Part shown: positions 7,490 through 17,153 of the stretch, piece by piece
Layout: every line of letters starts with the position of its first letter
Position numbering within the stretch: position 1 is the first letter of the stretch
Source of the DNA: Phormidesmis priestleyi Ana
GTDB lineage: Bacteria; Cyanobacteriota; Cyanobacteriia; Phormidesmidales; Phormidesmidaceae
Reading direction: 5' to 3'
Assembly: GCA_001314865.1 (NCBI GenBank)
Contig: LJZR01000015.1
Span: forward strand, 62,001 to 126,000
DNA length: 64,000 bases
The notes under the pieces: generated by a model
Databases searched by the model: none
What the model was told of the DNA's origin: nothing
What the model saw: the letters and a program-made list of their open reading frames with translations, nothing else
Made by a program: the position numbers and the translations under genes

Positions 7490-10348
7490 GTGAAATCACC
7501 CCGCTTCCGCCGTTTCGCCAACAATCCGCCCGCCAATCAGCCGACGCCCACTCAAAATTTACCGAGCTTGGGAGGTTGGTGGCTGTTAGTCGGTATTGGC
7601 CTTTTACTCTTGGCTTTTTCAACGACGCTAACGCACTGGCTCACCGAATATTGGTGGTTTAACGCAGTCGGGTTTGATAGCGTGTTTAAGCTGCGGTTAG
7701 GCTGGAGTGTCCTGTGTGCCATTTTGGCATTTGTGATGTACGCAGCAGTGCTGTTGGCTAACTATTCTCTAGCCCTGTGGCTGACGCGCGATCGCCCTTT
7801 CTATACCCCTCAAAACAACGATTGGGCACCACTGATTCCGGGCCTCACCCTTTATGGCGGCGTGGCGCTGATTATATTGCTCTCAGCAGGTGCAGCACAG
7901 CGAGGCGCTCAGGCTTGGGAACTAATCTTAAAATTTCTCAACCCCACAGCGTTCAACATTGCTGACCCTATTTATCAGCAGGATATTGGCTTTTATGTCT
8001 TTAAAATGCCTGTGTACCAGGGCTTACAGTCTCAAGGCCTAGAGCTACTGATCTGGGCACTCATGCTGTCGCTGGTTGTCTATGCCCTGCGGGGCGAAAT
8101 TCGCTGGGAGCGCGGCTGGAAGTACTTTTTAACAGGGCCTGTAAAAACGCACTTATGTGTGTTGCTTAGTGCGATCGCGCTTTTTGTTGTCTTCGGCTAC
8201 TGGCTAGCCCGCTACGACTTGCTTTATTCTCCTGGCGGTGTCGTGTTTGGGGCAGGCTACACCGATGTCAACGCCCGCCTACATGCCTATGGCATCATGG
8301 GCATTGTGACCCTCATTGTCGGCATTTTGTTCATTGTGTCCCTTTGGCGACAGGGCTTTTCATTGCCTATCACCAGCATTTCGCTTTACGTCATCGTGTT
8401 TTTGGCCGTCAGCGGACTTTATCCTTGGCTACAGCAAAGCTTAGTCGTAGAACCCAACGAACTTGCCAAAGAAGCGCCCTATATTGCTCATAACCTCAAC
8501 TTTACCCGCCAAGCCTACGGCCTCACCGATGTTCAGCGCGAAGACTTCGTGGTCGAAAACACCCTGAACGCAGGCGCACTGGATGAAAACGCCGCGACCC
8601 TAAACAACATTCGGCTATGGGACTATCAAACGCTTCTGAGCACCTATCAAGAGCTGCAAAGCCTGCGCCTGTACTATCGCTTTCACGATGTTGATATCGA
8701 CCGCTACACCATTGAAGGCAACTACCGACAGGTCATGCTATCAGCGCGTGAACTCGACTACGACGCAGTCCCCGAAAAGGCCAGAAACTGGGTAAATCAG
8801 CGCCTTAAGTACACCCACGGCTACGGCGTTGCCATGAGCCCGGTCAATCAGGTCACCGTTGAAGGGCTACCCGATTTCTTTATCAAAAACATTCCGCCAA
8901 CGACCACGACCGACATTGCAATCGATCAACCGCGCATTTACTACGGCGAAGAAACCGACCATCATATCTACACGGGCACCAGCACTGACGAGTTTGACTA
9001 TCCGCTCGGCAATGACAATGCCACTAATACCTACGATGGCAGCGGCGGTGTGCCAATCGGTTCATTTCTTCGCAGGCTGACCTACGCGCTCGACTTCGGT
9101 ACGCTCAAGCCTCTGACCTCTAACTATTTCATCCGCAGTTCTAAAATTCATTACCACCGCAATATTGTTGAGCGCGCCCAACAGATTGCACCGTTTTTGC
9201 AGTTTGATACCGATCCTTACCTGGCTTTAATTGATGGTCGGTTTAAGTGGATTATTGACGGGTATACAACGAGCGATCGCTATCCCTATTCCGAGCCCAT
9301 CGCCAATTCGCCCGATGTAGAAACGCTAGTCGCGAACAACCCGACGTTAGAAAATATCGCCATCAGCGGTGCCAACTACATTCGCGATGCCGCCAAAGTG
9401 GTCATTGACGCCTACGACGGCGCACTGACGATTTACACCATTGACAGCACAGACCCCATCCTGGCCACCTATCAAAAAATATTTCCCCAGCTATTTACGC
9501 CCTTAGCGGCGGCCTCCGAAACACTGCGAAACCACTTCCGCTATCCGCTCAATCTATTTCAAATTCAGTCTCAGATATACCGGGCCTACCACATGGCCGA
9601 TACCGAAGTGTTTTACAACCAGGAAGACCTTTGGCAAGTCCCTCAGCAACAGGGCAACAACGGCCAACCCGAACAAATGCAGCCGTACTACATCATCATG
9701 CGGCTACCCAATGCTGACAAAGAAGAGTTTTTGCAAATTTTACCCTTTACGCCCTCTCGCAAAGGCAATATGGTGGCCTGGATGGCCGCCCGGTGTGACG
9801 GCGATCGCTACGGCGAACTAGTGCTGTACGAGTTTCCCAAGCAGGTATTGGTATACGGCCCTCAGCAAATAGAAGGGCGAATTGATCAAAACACCGACAT
9901 TTCTCAGCAGCTCACCTTGTGGGATCAAGAAGGCTCTAGCGTGATTCGAGGTAACCTGCTAGCCATCCCCATCGACCAATCTCTTCTCTATTTTGAGCCT
10001 ATCTATCTACAGGCTGATCAGGGCGCACTGCCTGAGCTCAAACGAGTCATTGTTGCCTTTAAAGACACCATCGTCATGCGTCAAACGCTGCCCGAGGCGA
10101 TCGCAGCGATCTTCGGCAACACCTCAGGACCCTCATCAGGATTCGAGGGTAGTGTCCAACCGGCTTCGGCCGCTGCACCAACTGCGAACCCTAGCAGCTT
10201 AGTGCAAGCCGCCATTGAAATCTATGAACAAGGTGAAAAAGCTTTGCAAGCAGGAGATTGGGCCGCCTACGGTCAGTCTCAACAGCGTCTAGGCCAAATA
10301 CTTCAGCAGCTAAACGGTGAGCTAACGGCTGAATCAACGCCTGAATAA
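7490..10348 (+). CDS. UPF0182 family large membrane protein
   Basis: This 952-residue protein belongs to the UPF0182 (COG1615) family of bacterial membrane proteins of unknown function. It starts at GTG 7490. The first 340 residues hold about seven hydrophobic spans (for example LGGWWLLVGIGLLLLAF, LCAILAFVMYAAVLLANYSL), after which a very long soluble region begins with PWLQQSLVVEPNELAKEAPY, a family landmark, and includes YTHGYGVAMSPVNQV and RIYYGEE. The C-terminal 60 residues form a helical, Gln-rich tail (AAIEIYEQGEKALQAGDWAAY) like a single tetratricopeptide unit. Full length for the family. No operon partner. Confidence 0.9.
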   Translation: MKSPRFRRFANNPPANQPTPTQNLPSLGGWWLLVGIGLLLLAFSTTLTHWLTEYWWFNAVGFDSVFKLRLGWSVLCAILAFVMYAAVLLANYSLALWLTRDRPFYTPQNNDWAPLIPGLTLYGGVALIILLSAGAAQRGAQAWELILKFLNPTAFNIADPIYQQDIGFYVFKMPVYQGLQSQGLELLIWALMLSLVVYALRGEIRWERGWKYFLTGPVKTHLCVLLSAIALFVVFGYWLARYDLLYSPGGVVFGAGYTDVNARLHAYGIMGIVTLIVGILFIVSLWRQGFSLPITSISLYVIVFLAVSGLYPWLQQSLVVEPNELAKEAPYIAHNLNFTRQAYGLTDVQREDFVVENTLNAGALDENAATLNNIRLWDYQTLLSTYQELQSLRLYYRFHDVDIDRYTIEGNYRQVMLSARELDYDAVPEKARNWVNQRLKYTHGYGVAMSPVNQVTVEGLPDFFIKNIPPTTTTDIAIDQPRIYYGEETDHHIYTGTSTDEFDYPLGNDNATNTYDGSGGVPIGSFLRRLTYALDFGTLKPLTSNYFIRSSKIHYHRNIVERAQQIAPFLQFDTDPYLALIDGRFKWIIDGYTTSDRYPYSEPIANSPDVETLVANNPTLENIAISGANYIRDAAKVVIDAYDGALTIYTIDSTDPILATYQKIFPQLFTPLAAASETLRNHFRYPLNLFQIQSQIYRAYHMADTEVFYNQEDLWQVPQQQGNNGQPEQMQPYYIIMRLPNADKEEFLQILPFTPSRKGNMVAWMAARCDGDRYGELVLYEFPKQVLVYGPQQIEGRIDQNTDISQQLTLWDQEGSSVIRGNLLAIPIDQSLLYFEPIYLQADQGALPELKRVIVAFKDTIVMRQTLPEAIAAIFGNTSGPSSGFEGSVQPASAAAPTANPSSLVQAAIEIYEQGEKALQAGDWAAYGQSQQRLGQILQQLNGELTAESTPE

Positions 10349-10410
10349 GAGGCCCATCAGATCCAAATTAAGGATAGAGAACAAAGATAGAAAACCTAAG
10401 CGGCACAACA

Positions 10411-11727
10411 CTAGCGAGCTTCTTCAAAGTCTGATTTGCGGAGGTCTTGTGCGAGGGATACAACAGTTTGGGCTGCTGGCAGTCCCTTAAAAGCATTTTG
10501 TGGCGCAATCACTTGCTCCATCAATGATTCATAGGCGTTTATCGCCTGATTGACAGAATAGTGCTCAATCGCAAATTGCCGTCCTCGCTTACCGAGTTCT
10601 TCTGCTTTTTCAGGGTTATCGTAGAGTAGCTGAATCGCTTTGGTGAGTTCGGTTGGGCTTTCGGGCTCTACTACAATGCCACTACCGCTTTGCCGTACAG
10701 CCTCAGCTGCCGAGCCATGAGCTGGCACCGATGCCACAATCGGGCGTCCACTGGCCATGATTTTTTGAGTTTTCGAAGGCATGTTAAAGCCAACAACGTT
10801 GTGCTTTTGCATAATCAGCGAGACATCTGCAGCGGCTAGCATTTCTGGAAACGCTTCTTCAGAGACAAAGGGTCGCAGCACCACGTTATGTACATCTAGT
10901 TCAAGGCGGAGTTCTTCGAGTTCTTCGAGCTGTCTCTCTTCGCCTACAATGACAAACTGAATATCGGGATTGCCCTGCATTTGCTCAGCAGTGCGGATAA
11001 TAGTCCGCACGCCCTGCGTACGAGCAATGTTGCCTGAGTAGAGCACCACAAACTTTCCTTTTAAATTGTGGGCTTGGCGAAAGGCATTATTTTCTTTGGG
11101 AAGCGGCCTAACATAAGAAGTGTCTACCCAGTTAGAAATACACTCTAGCTTATCGGCAGGAACCCCTTTGCTTGTTAGGTTTTGGGCAAAAGAAGGCGTG
11201 ATAACACTTATTTTAGTAGCATTGTGATAGGCGAACTTTTCTAGCTGTTCAAATACTTTGATGGCAAACTTATTGCTGATCAGTCCGGTCTGCACAGCGG
11301 CTTCTGGCAAAATATCTTGCAGGCTTAAGACGCTGGGACAGCGATAGAAGGCTTTAGCCGCTGCTACGGGAAGGCAAGCCGGTAGTGAAGGACTTGTTGC
11401 TAATATAATGTCAGGCCGCCAGCCACTAATCGCTTTAATAAAGCTGAGAATTGCAAAGCTGCTGTCTAAGAGTACTCGACCGATGAGTCCTGGCTTAGGC
11501 CTAATCGCGACAAAGCACCGTTCAATTTCTACGCCGTTACGAAGTTCTTTTTTGTAAAGTTGGCCTCGATATCCAGGATATATTTTACGCTCTGGATAGT
11601 TGGGCATTGCGGTGACAACTCTAACTTTGTGTCCTCGAATGACAAGCTCTTCCGCCAGTTCTGTCATCAGCGGGGCGATTCCGATAGGCTCCGGATAGTA
11701 GTTAGAAGAATAGAGGAGGATACGCAT
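10411..11727 (-). CDS. GT4-family glycosyltransferase (WcaI-like)
   Basis: A 438-residue GT-B fold glycosyltransferase. The N-terminal domain starts MRILLYSSNYYPEPIGIAPL and includes ELVIRGHKVRVVTAMPNYP, the layout of colanic-acid WcaI-type transferases; the C-terminal nucleotide-sugar domain has FVVLYSGNIARTQGVRTII and the EX7E-like GSGIVVEPESPTELTKAI. Such enzymes add sugars to lipid-linked polysaccharide precursors at the inner face of the membrane; donor and acceptor cannot be read here. No other polysaccharide genes lie nearby, so it is a solitary transferase. It is monocistronic and divergent from the CIA30 gene. Confidence 0.85.
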   Translation of the reverse strand: MRILLYSSNYYPEPIGIAPLMTELAEELVIRGHKVRVVTAMPNYPERKIYPGYRGQLYKKELRNGVEIERCFVAIRPKPGLIGRVLLDSSFAILSFIKAISGWRPDIILATSPSLPACLPVAAAKAFYRCPSVLSLQDILPEAAVQTGLISNKFAIKVFEQLEKFAYHNATKISVITPSFAQNLTSKGVPADKLECISNWVDTSYVRPLPKENNAFRQAHNLKGKFVVLYSGNIARTQGVRTIIRTAEQMQGNPDIQFVIVGEERQLEELEELRLELDVHNVVLRPFVSEEAFPEMLAAADVSLIMQKHNVVGFNMPSKTQKIMASGRPIVASVPAHGSAAEAVRQSGSGIVVEPESPTELTKAIQLLYDNPEKAEELGKRGRQFAIEHYSVNQAINAYESLMEQVIAPQNAFKGLPAAQTVVSLAQDLRKSDFEEAR

Positions 11728-12248
11728 AGAGAGTCATTTCTTGGACTAAGCGTTTTTAACAGTGAAAGCAGTATGAAAGCAGGGTTAAATGAATCGAGTA
11801 AGCACTAACTGCAAGCAAATAAGTAAGTAAAAGTACTATCTTTACAAATTACTTTTCATGCTCAAGCCTACAGTCGTAGCTTGGTTGAACTCACCAATAT
11901 TTATCTAGCTTTAGCCAATCTTTAGATAGCGACAGGTTTGTATGAGTTTCTATGAAAAAGTACTGAAGAACATGCATCATTTTTAATTAATCGCTAGTGG
12001 TTAATACAGATAGTTTGTGACTGAGTTAGAGAAGGCCTAAATCAGTCATATTCTTTACGTAGCGTGCCTCTGAGCTCAAAATATTTCAATAAAGCTATCA
12101 GCTAAAAATTATTGACTAAGTGCCCATCGATACTGCAATGCTTATTTACTAATTCCCGAATCGCTTCATAAGGAACTGAGATTTTTACCGATCTTTTATG
12201 TTTGAAAGCCGTAAAGTTAATCGTTTTTTTATAAAGGAAGTGAAAAAT
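11728..12248. other. Intergenic region between glycosyltransferase and CIA30 gene
   Basis: A 521-base AT-rich gap with the promoters of two divergent genes. It shows no coding region, no array and no strong hairpin. The last bases hold the Shine-Dalgarno sequence AAGGAAG (about 12235-12241) serving the ATG at 12249. Confidence 0.6.
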
Positions 12249-13418
12249 ATGGCTGAGCAAGGTGACTCTAAATGGAATATTGGAAGGCTTCTTTCAACAC
12301 TGAACTACTTTGGGGAGGTTCCTTTTATTGGCAGCTTTCGATGGATGCAGCAGCTGTTAGGCCAAAGTTCAACGTCTCCAGGGATAACGCTGAATGCGAA
12401 GCAAAAAAAAATACTGCTGATAGGTGCCAACTGCTCTGAGCTATCAGATAGGTTGCAGGCGAAGTTTCCCACCGTTGACTGGCTACTCTATGATGTCTGT
12501 CATCAGGCCCAACAGAGTGAATCAATGGATACATTAGGGCCAAATACTTTAGGGTCAAATACGACTGTTTCCCAGCAATCGGCTTCTGTTTCTGCTGAAC
12601 TTAATACTATTGATAAAATCAGTGTTACCCAACTAAAAGCACTGCTTCGATCAGTAGATTTATTGGTGTTGCTCAATACATCTGAGGTGTTGAATCGAGT
12701 GGCAGATGAAGCAGCTCACTACTTAACCAATGCTTCAGCGACACACCCACCGGCAGATTCAGCTCAGAACTTGAGCCCGAATGCAGATTTTGTCCTGCAA
12801 AGCGTTTTTGATTTTTCTAGGGGCAATGGTGATCTGTCTGCCTGGGGGGTGCTTGACGATGTTGTGATGGGAGGTGTTAGCCAGGGTCGCTTTTTTAAAG
12901 GCGATCAGGCGGCTGTTTTTGCAGGGAATGTCTCTACTAGTAATTCAGGTGGGTTTTCTTCGGTCAGAACTCGAAATTTTGAGCCGCCGTTTAATTTTTC
13001 AGGTTGGAGTGGCCTGCGACTAAGGTTGAAGGGTGATGGGCAAAGATACAAGTTTATTGCTCGTAATAGTGAGGGCTGGGATAGTCCGGCCTATATCTAT
13101 GGAATAGATACAGCTGAAAATACCTGGATAGAGGTCAATGTTCCGTTTGCTGAGATGGTGCCAACTTTTCGGGCCCGGTCTGTCCCTGATGCACCTGCTT
13201 TTGACCCCGCTAAGGTTTTTTCTTTTCAGCTGATGCTCAGTAAGTTTGAGTATGATCGTCGCTTAAATCCTAAGTTTTCAGCGGGTTCTTTTGAGCTGGC
13301 TGTGAGTGATATTAGTGTGTATCGACCTAGAAGCGGCAGTGCTTTAATGATTGTGAATGAAAATGAGATGGATACGATAGAGGATAAGGTCGAGGCTGTT
13401 TTAAGGGCGATCGCATAA
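12249..13418 (+). CDS. CIA30-domain (complex I intermediate-associated 30) protein
   Basis: The product is 389 residues from ATG 12249, preceded by AAGGAAG at good spacing; the frame is open 17 codons further upstream but without such a site. The C-terminal 200 residues are a CIA30 domain (FDFSRGNGDLSAWGVLDDVV, MGGVSQGRF, NSGGFSSVRTR, WSGLRLRLKGDGQRYKF, SFQLMLSKFEYD). In mitochondria the family aids NADH dehydrogenase assembly; in cyanobacteria its role is not settled. The N-terminal 150 residues have one Rossmann-like strand-loop (KKILLIGANCSELSDRL) but no GxxGxxG and look like a shortened NAD(P)-binding domain. That reading is inference. Confidence 0.8.
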   Translation: MAEQGDSKWNIGRLLSTLNYFGEVPFIGSFRWMQQLLGQSSTSPGITLNAKQKKILLIGANCSELSDRLQAKFPTVDWLLYDVCHQAQQSESMDTLGPNTLGSNTTVSQQSASVSAELNTIDKISVTQLKALLRSVDLLVLLNTSEVLNRVADEAAHYLTNASATHPPADSAQNLSPNADFVLQSVFDFSRGNGDLSAWGVLDDVVMGGVSQGRFFKGDQAAVFAGNVSTSNSGGFSSVRTRNFEPPFNFSGWSGLRLRLKGDGQRYKFIARNSEGWDSPAYIYGIDTAENTWIEVNVPFAEMVPTFRARSVPDAPAFDPAKVFSFQLMLSKFEYDRRLNPKFSAGSFELAVSDISVYRPRSGSALMIVNENEMDTIEDKVEAVLRAIA

Positions 13419-13426
13419 AGTCACTC

Positions 13427-13496
13427 CACCATCGAAACTCCATCATCGAAACTCCATCATCGAAACTCCATCATCGAAACTCCACCACCGAAACTC
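13427..13496. repeat. 14-bp tandem array after CIA30 gene
   Basis: Five copies of CATCATCGAAACTC (starts 13427, 13441, 13455, 13469, 13483); the outer copies differ by one or two bases (CACCATC, CACCACC) and the three inner ones are identical. A further partial copy runs into the terminator. Confidence 0.97.
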
Positions 13497-13511
13497 CACT
13501 ATTGAACATAA

Positions 13512-13550
13512 AAAAAGACCTACGACAGAAACGCTGTCGTAGGTCTTTTT
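13512..13550. terminator. Strong bidirectional Rho-independent terminator
   Basis: A perfect 17-bp stem (13512-13528 with 13534-13550), core GACCTACGACAG/CTGTCGTAGGTC, 5-nt loop AAACG, with an A5 run before and T5 run after. It can stop transcription from both the CIA30 gene (plus) and the DUF3318 gene (minus). Confidence 0.95.
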
Positions 13551-13616
13551 CAAAGCAGTTGGTCTTAATCGCTCAGTGATCGAGCTAATTACAATGAGTA
13601 AGATACTCGTAAGACA

Positions 13617-14294
13617 CTAGTAAGACGGACGAGGATTGCGCTCCTCTTGAAGGGGAACTCTGCCACCAGTGCCGACCTGCTGCTTGGCTCGATTGGCGCT
13701 TTTTTTGAGGGCTTCTAGCCGGCGGATGTAGCGATCGCGCTGCTTTTTCTTAGGGGTTTGCTCAATCAGCGTCTTTAACGCGCTGCCTAGGCTTTTGTAA
13801 GCGTTGGGCAAAGTATAGCCAAAGCGAGTAGCAATAGAAATTGCTTTTTCATCGGCGGAAATTGCTTCTTGCAGCGTTTTTTGACCATTGTTACGCTTAT
13901 ACAGCCGCCAACCCGATACGCCGCACAGGCCCATGGCCAGCAACAGCAGCAGCCCATCTTGTACCCATAGCTCACCGACTGCGCCGCCCAGGCCAATCGC
14001 AAGGGCAGCCATTTCCCAACCATCGCGTGGAATAGTGTCGCTTTGAACCCGAGCGACCTCATGCCAAAACAGGAGATTGCGCTGGTCAATTGCAAGTTGT
14101 TCCCATTTGGTGAGATCAATTTGAACCTCCACCTGATCGCGGCCTAGCTCTTCACAGGTAATCAGCGGCGGCGCAACATCGGTGGCAGGTTCTACCGTAA
14201 CCCAGCTTTGTAGTTCGGGCGGCAGCAGACTCCTTAAACGACGCAATTCACCAATATCGGCGCGGGGCGAGGTATAGCTGGCGTAGGAAGTCAT
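13617..14294 (-). CDS. DUF3318 membrane-associated protein
   Basis: A 225-residue cyanobacterial protein of the DUF3318 type, unknown function. I place the start at ATG 14294 (MTSYASYTSPRADIGELRRL) because the family begins near there; the frame stays open 25 codons upstream. The first 80 residues are soluble (LRSLLPPELQSWVTVEPA, LIDLTKWEQL-like strand, NLLFWHEVARVQSDTI with a possible HE pair), followed by two adjacent hydrophobic spans (MAALAIGLGGAVGE, LLLLLAMGLCGVSGWRLY) and a basic helical tail (KKKQRDRYIRRLEALKKSAN). It is convergent with the CIA30 gene across a shared terminator. Confidence 0.75.
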   Translation of the reverse strand: MTSYASYTSPRADIGELRRLRSLLPPELQSWVTVEPATDVAPPLITCEELGRDQVEVQIDLTKWEQLAIDQRNLLFWHEVARVQSDTIPRDGWEMAALAIGLGGAVGELWVQDGLLLLLAMGLCGVSGWRLYKRNNGQKTLQEAISADEKAISIATRFGYTLPNAYKSLGSALKTLIEQTPKKKQRDRYIRRLEALKKSANRAKQQVGTGGRVPLQEERNPRPSY

Positions 14295-14522
14295 AGGATT
14301 AAAGGAGAAAAAAGTCTCAGGCAGCGAAGGTGTCGTAAAGGGCAAGGAAAGTATCATCCCGCTAGCCACAGAGGCGGGTTGTGCTCTAAGCTACAACACA
14401 CTTAGGTAATGGTTATAGCACGCTTGTGGAACGACCTGCTTTGGGGTGAAACCGCCCACTTCCCTATTTTCGCAGATTTTATCAGGATTAGTCAGCAGAG
14501 GGATGAGATTCGTTCTTTAGCT

Positions 14523-15602
14523 TTACGTCTTTGGGAGGGTGTCTTGAAGTTTTAAGATTGCCGCATCCAAGAGCGCCTGCCCTTGCTCAACAGATTCTGT
14601 TTGGTATAGCTGGTCACGCAATTCTGCGGCGCCTGTAAAATCTTTGGCATACCAGGCCATATGCTTACGCGCCTGACGAATGCCGCGATCGCCCTTATAT
14701 TCCCATAGCATTGCCAAATGCTCACGGGCACACAGCAACCGTTCTATGGGGCCAGGTTTTGGCAGGCGATCGCCAGTTTTAAGAAAATGATCAATTTCGC
14801 CGACCAAATACGGATAGCCCAATGTCCCTCGCGAGCACATAATGCCATCGGCTTGGGTTTGCAGCAGGCAGCGGATAGCTGCATCGACTGAAAAAATATC
14901 CCCATTCGCAATGACCGGAATCGACACAGCCGCCTTTACTTTGCCAATCCAACGCCACTGCGCGATGCCGTTGTAGCCCTGCGCTCGGGTTCGGCCATGC
15001 AGCGTAATCATTTGTGCGCCTGCGGCCTCCATCGCCTGCCCAAACTCAACGGCGTTAATCGACTCATCTGACCAGCCGATCCGGGTCTTTACCGTCACGG
15101 GTACGGGCACTGCCTGGCAGACAGCCTCGACAATTTTGATTGCGACATCTGGCTCGCACAACAGCGATGATCCCCCCCCGTTCTTGGTGATTTTGTTCAC
15201 CGGACAGCCCATGTTGATATCAATGGTGTCTGCGCCTTGGTCTACGGCTTTACGCGCGGCTTCAGCTAAAAAATCAGGCCGACAGTCAAACAGCTGAATA
15301 CTAATAGGTCGCTCGTCAGGGTCAATATCCATCACTTCTGGCAGCTGTCGCAAATGCTTAAGTTCGGCAGCGCTGACCATTTCGGTATACATCATAGAGT
15401 AGGGCGCATGACGCCGAACCAACCGCCGAAATACCTTGTCAGTAACGCCTGAGAGTGGCGATTGTAAGACTCGGCTATTCACTGTGACGCTACCGATTTG
15501 TAAAGGGGACTGAAGATGCGATCGCATTTCTACTGGCAGGTCTTCTAAGCCCAGCGTAGGCAATGCATCTGGGCAGGATGGCGTCAGCGTGTTCACAGAC
15601 AT
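14523..15602 (-). CDS. dus: tRNA-dihydrouridine synthase
   Basis: A 359-residue flavoenzyme that reduces uridine to dihydrouridine in tRNA D-loops. Family motifs are present in order: LQSPLSGVTDKVFRRLVRR (FMN site), MMYTEMVSAAELKHLR, DINMGCPVNKITKNGGGSSL with the catalytic Cys, VTVKTRIGW, MITLHGRTRAQGYNG with the FMN-binding Arg, IPVIANGDIFS and GIMCSRGTLGYPYLVGEI. Length fits the bacterial Dus group. The subclass (DusA versus DusB-like) is not decided by eye; cyanobacteria often have more than one. The gene is monocistronic and divergent from the EamA transporter. Confidence 0.9.
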   Translation of the reverse strand: MSVNTLTPSCPDALPTLGLEDLPVEMRSHLQSPLQIGSVTVNSRVLQSPLSGVTDKVFRRLVRRHAPYSMMYTEMVSAAELKHLRQLPEVMDIDPDERPISIQLFDCRPDFLAEAARKAVDQGADTIDINMGCPVNKITKNGGGSSLLCEPDVAIKIVEAVCQAVPVPVTVKTRIGWSDESINAVEFGQAMEAAGAQMITLHGRTRAQGYNGIAQWRWIGKVKAAVSIPVIANGDIFSVDAAIRCLLQTQADGIMCSRGTLGYPYLVGEIDHFLKTGDRLPKPGPIERLLCAREHLAMLWEYKGDRGIRQARKHMAWYAKDFTGAAELRDQLYQTESVEQGQALLDAAILKLQDTLPKT

Positions 15603-15685
15603 AGCAAAAAAAATAAGAAAGAAGTCTGAGCAAAAGGGATGCGCTCAGGCCGAAAGATGCTTAGAGTGACTATTTTAGGTCGGTG

Positions 15686-16729
15686 ATGTCAGATTTGTGG
15701 ATAGCAACGGTTGAATCGGCTGTCGAGTCCGGTGTAGATGGATTAGGCAGTCAGTTTATTGGAGAGTTTGCCGCCCTAGCAGCGGCCTTTTTATGGGCAG
15801 CAGCAACCCTTCTGTTTGGCAAACTCGGACGACAGCTATCACCCTTAGTGCTAAACCTGATCAAAGGCGTGTTTGCAGTCGTTTTTATTGGGGTAACCAT
15901 AGCCGCACGCTATTCTTTCGGAACTGATACCGGCGATGTTGATTTGCCGATAGACGCCATCCTCTATCTTATTCTCAGTGGTGGCATTGGGATTGGACTA
16001 GGAGACACTGCTTATTTTTCAGCGATTAATGCCTTGGGTGCCAGAAGAGCGCTATTACTAGAGACACTAGCACCGCCTATTGCTGCTGTCCTAGCCTGGA
16101 TATTTTTGTCAGAAAGGCTATCTGCGGTGTCGATACTCGGCATTGGCCTTACGCTGATCGGTATTGCCTGGGTCATTAGCGAGCGAGTTCCGGGTAGCGC
16201 CCAAGTCAAGTGGGGGGCTGGTCTTAAAGTTGCTCTGTTAGCCGTATTTTGTCAGGCTTCAGGAGCCGTCCTATCGCGGGCTGCGCTGCTTGATGTCTCA
16301 GTAGATCCATTGTGGAGCAGTTTGCTTCGGCTTATATCAGGTCTAGTATTTATGGCTATCTTGGCGAAGCTCCAACCTCATCGGCTCGGTGACTATCTCA
16401 GTGCCGAGCTCAGTGCCGAACTCAGTGCTGAGACCACCTCTGAGATGAGCAGCTGGCAGTCCCGCTGGCGGCAAAGTCTATCAGCCCTCAGTCAGCCGCC
16501 GCTACTGGGGGCTGTTGCACTAGCGGCTTTCTTTGGCACCTATCTCGGTATTTGGCTACAGCAAATTTCGCTCAAGTACACAGCCGCAGGCATTGCCCAA
16601 TCGCTGCTGGCAACTAGCCCTTTATTCGTTCTGCCACTGGCAGCCGCCTTAGGCGAGCGAATTAGCTTCAGAGCTGTACTAGGTGCAGCCCTAGCACTCA
16701 GCGGCGTATGGATTTTGCTTGCCGGATAA
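15686..16729 (+). CDS. EamA (DMT) family transporter
   Basis: A 347-residue integral membrane protein with two tandem five-span EamA repeats, typical of drug/metabolite transporter superfamily members. First repeat: EFAALAAAFLWAAATLLFGK to ILGIGLTLIGIAWVISE; second: ALLAVFCQASGAVLSRAALL to GAALALSGVWILLAG. ATG 15686 is preferred to the overlapping GTG at 15683. Substrate is unknown. The loop between the repeats contains a 12-bp coding tandem array (16397-16432) that gives LSAELSAELSAE. Confidence 0.85.
   Translation: MSDLWIATVESAVESGVDGLGSQFIGEFAALAAAFLWAAATLLFGKLGRQLSPLVLNLIKGVFAVVFIGVTIAARYSFGTDTGDVDLPIDAILYLILSGGIGIGLGDTAYFSAINALGARRALLLETLAPPIAAVLAWIFLSERLSAVSILGIGLTLIGIAWVISERVPGSAQVKWGAGLKVALLAVFCQASGAVLSRAALLDVSVDPLWSSLLRLISGLVFMAILAKLQPHRLGDYLSAELSAELSAETTSEMSSWQSRWRQSLSALSQPPLLGAVALAAFFGTYLGIWLQQISLKYTAAGIAQSLLATSPLFVLPLAAALGERISFRAVLGAALALSGVWILLAG
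16397..16432 (+). repeat. 12-bp in-frame array inside EamA gene
   Basis: Three copies of CTCAGTGCCGAG (16397, 16409, 16421) with single-base differences encode LSAE repeats in the cytoplasmic loop between the two transporter halves. Confidence 0.9.
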
Positions 16730-16759
16730 AGTTGGCCGGAATCAGTCGGAATAAAATCT

Positions 16760-16820
16760 GGCTAGACATTTGGTTGGCTAGACATTTAATTGGCTAGACA
16801 TTTAATTGGCTAGACATTTA
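16760..16820. repeat. 16-bp tandem array after EamA gene
   Basis: Unit GGCTAGACATTTAATT in 3.8 copies (16760, 16776, 16792, 16808); the first copy has GG for AA near its end. It lies 30 bp after the transporter stop. Confidence 0.95.
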
Positions 16821-16868
16821 GCTAGATGATAAGCATTGAGCTAAATCACCTTATTTTAAGGAAGCCCT

Positions 16869-17153
16869 TTAGGCCACTTTATTGCGGGAGGGGGTTTCCC
16901 ATATTTTTCTAACAGGCGCTGCTTCTCCTGCGGAGAAGCGTTTGAGCGCATCTTCTTCTGTTTTTGCCCGACAGATGGTGTCTATACCTGCTGCAAGCGG
17001 ATTAACAGGCAACGTCGTTGCCGGGTATCTCACGAGCCATCTGCCTGTATCGGGATCTCGGTATGTTTCAAATGGATTTGGGGTAAGCGGGCTGCTGCAG
17101 GGCTTGGGCACAGTTGTTGTGGTTCCTCTGTAAATCCTTTGTGGTAGATGCAC
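16869..17153 (-). CDS. Small hypothetical protein
   Basis: A 94-residue frame with no family I can name. The middle reads NPFETYRDPDTGRWLVRYPA, a GxWxVRYP-type beta element, then VNPLAAGIDTICRAKTEEDALKRF, which looks like a helix. The opposite strand is also open over 16882-17133, but its product is a featureless string of Ser, Val and Gly; the minus-strand reading has better residue balance. ATG 17153 gives the only reasonable start. Convergent with the EamA gene. Confidence 0.5.
   Translation of the reverse strand: MHLPQRIYRGTTTTVPKPCSSPLTPNPFETYRDPDTGRWLVRYPATTLPVNPLAAGIDTICRAKTEEDALKRFSAGEAAPVRKIWETPSRNKVA

Noticed and set aside
16882-17133. Plus-strand 83-codon frame opposite the 94-residue hypothetical
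   Set aside because: Its composition is Ser/Val/Gly-rich without a fold pattern; the minus-strand frame contains a better balanced sequence.
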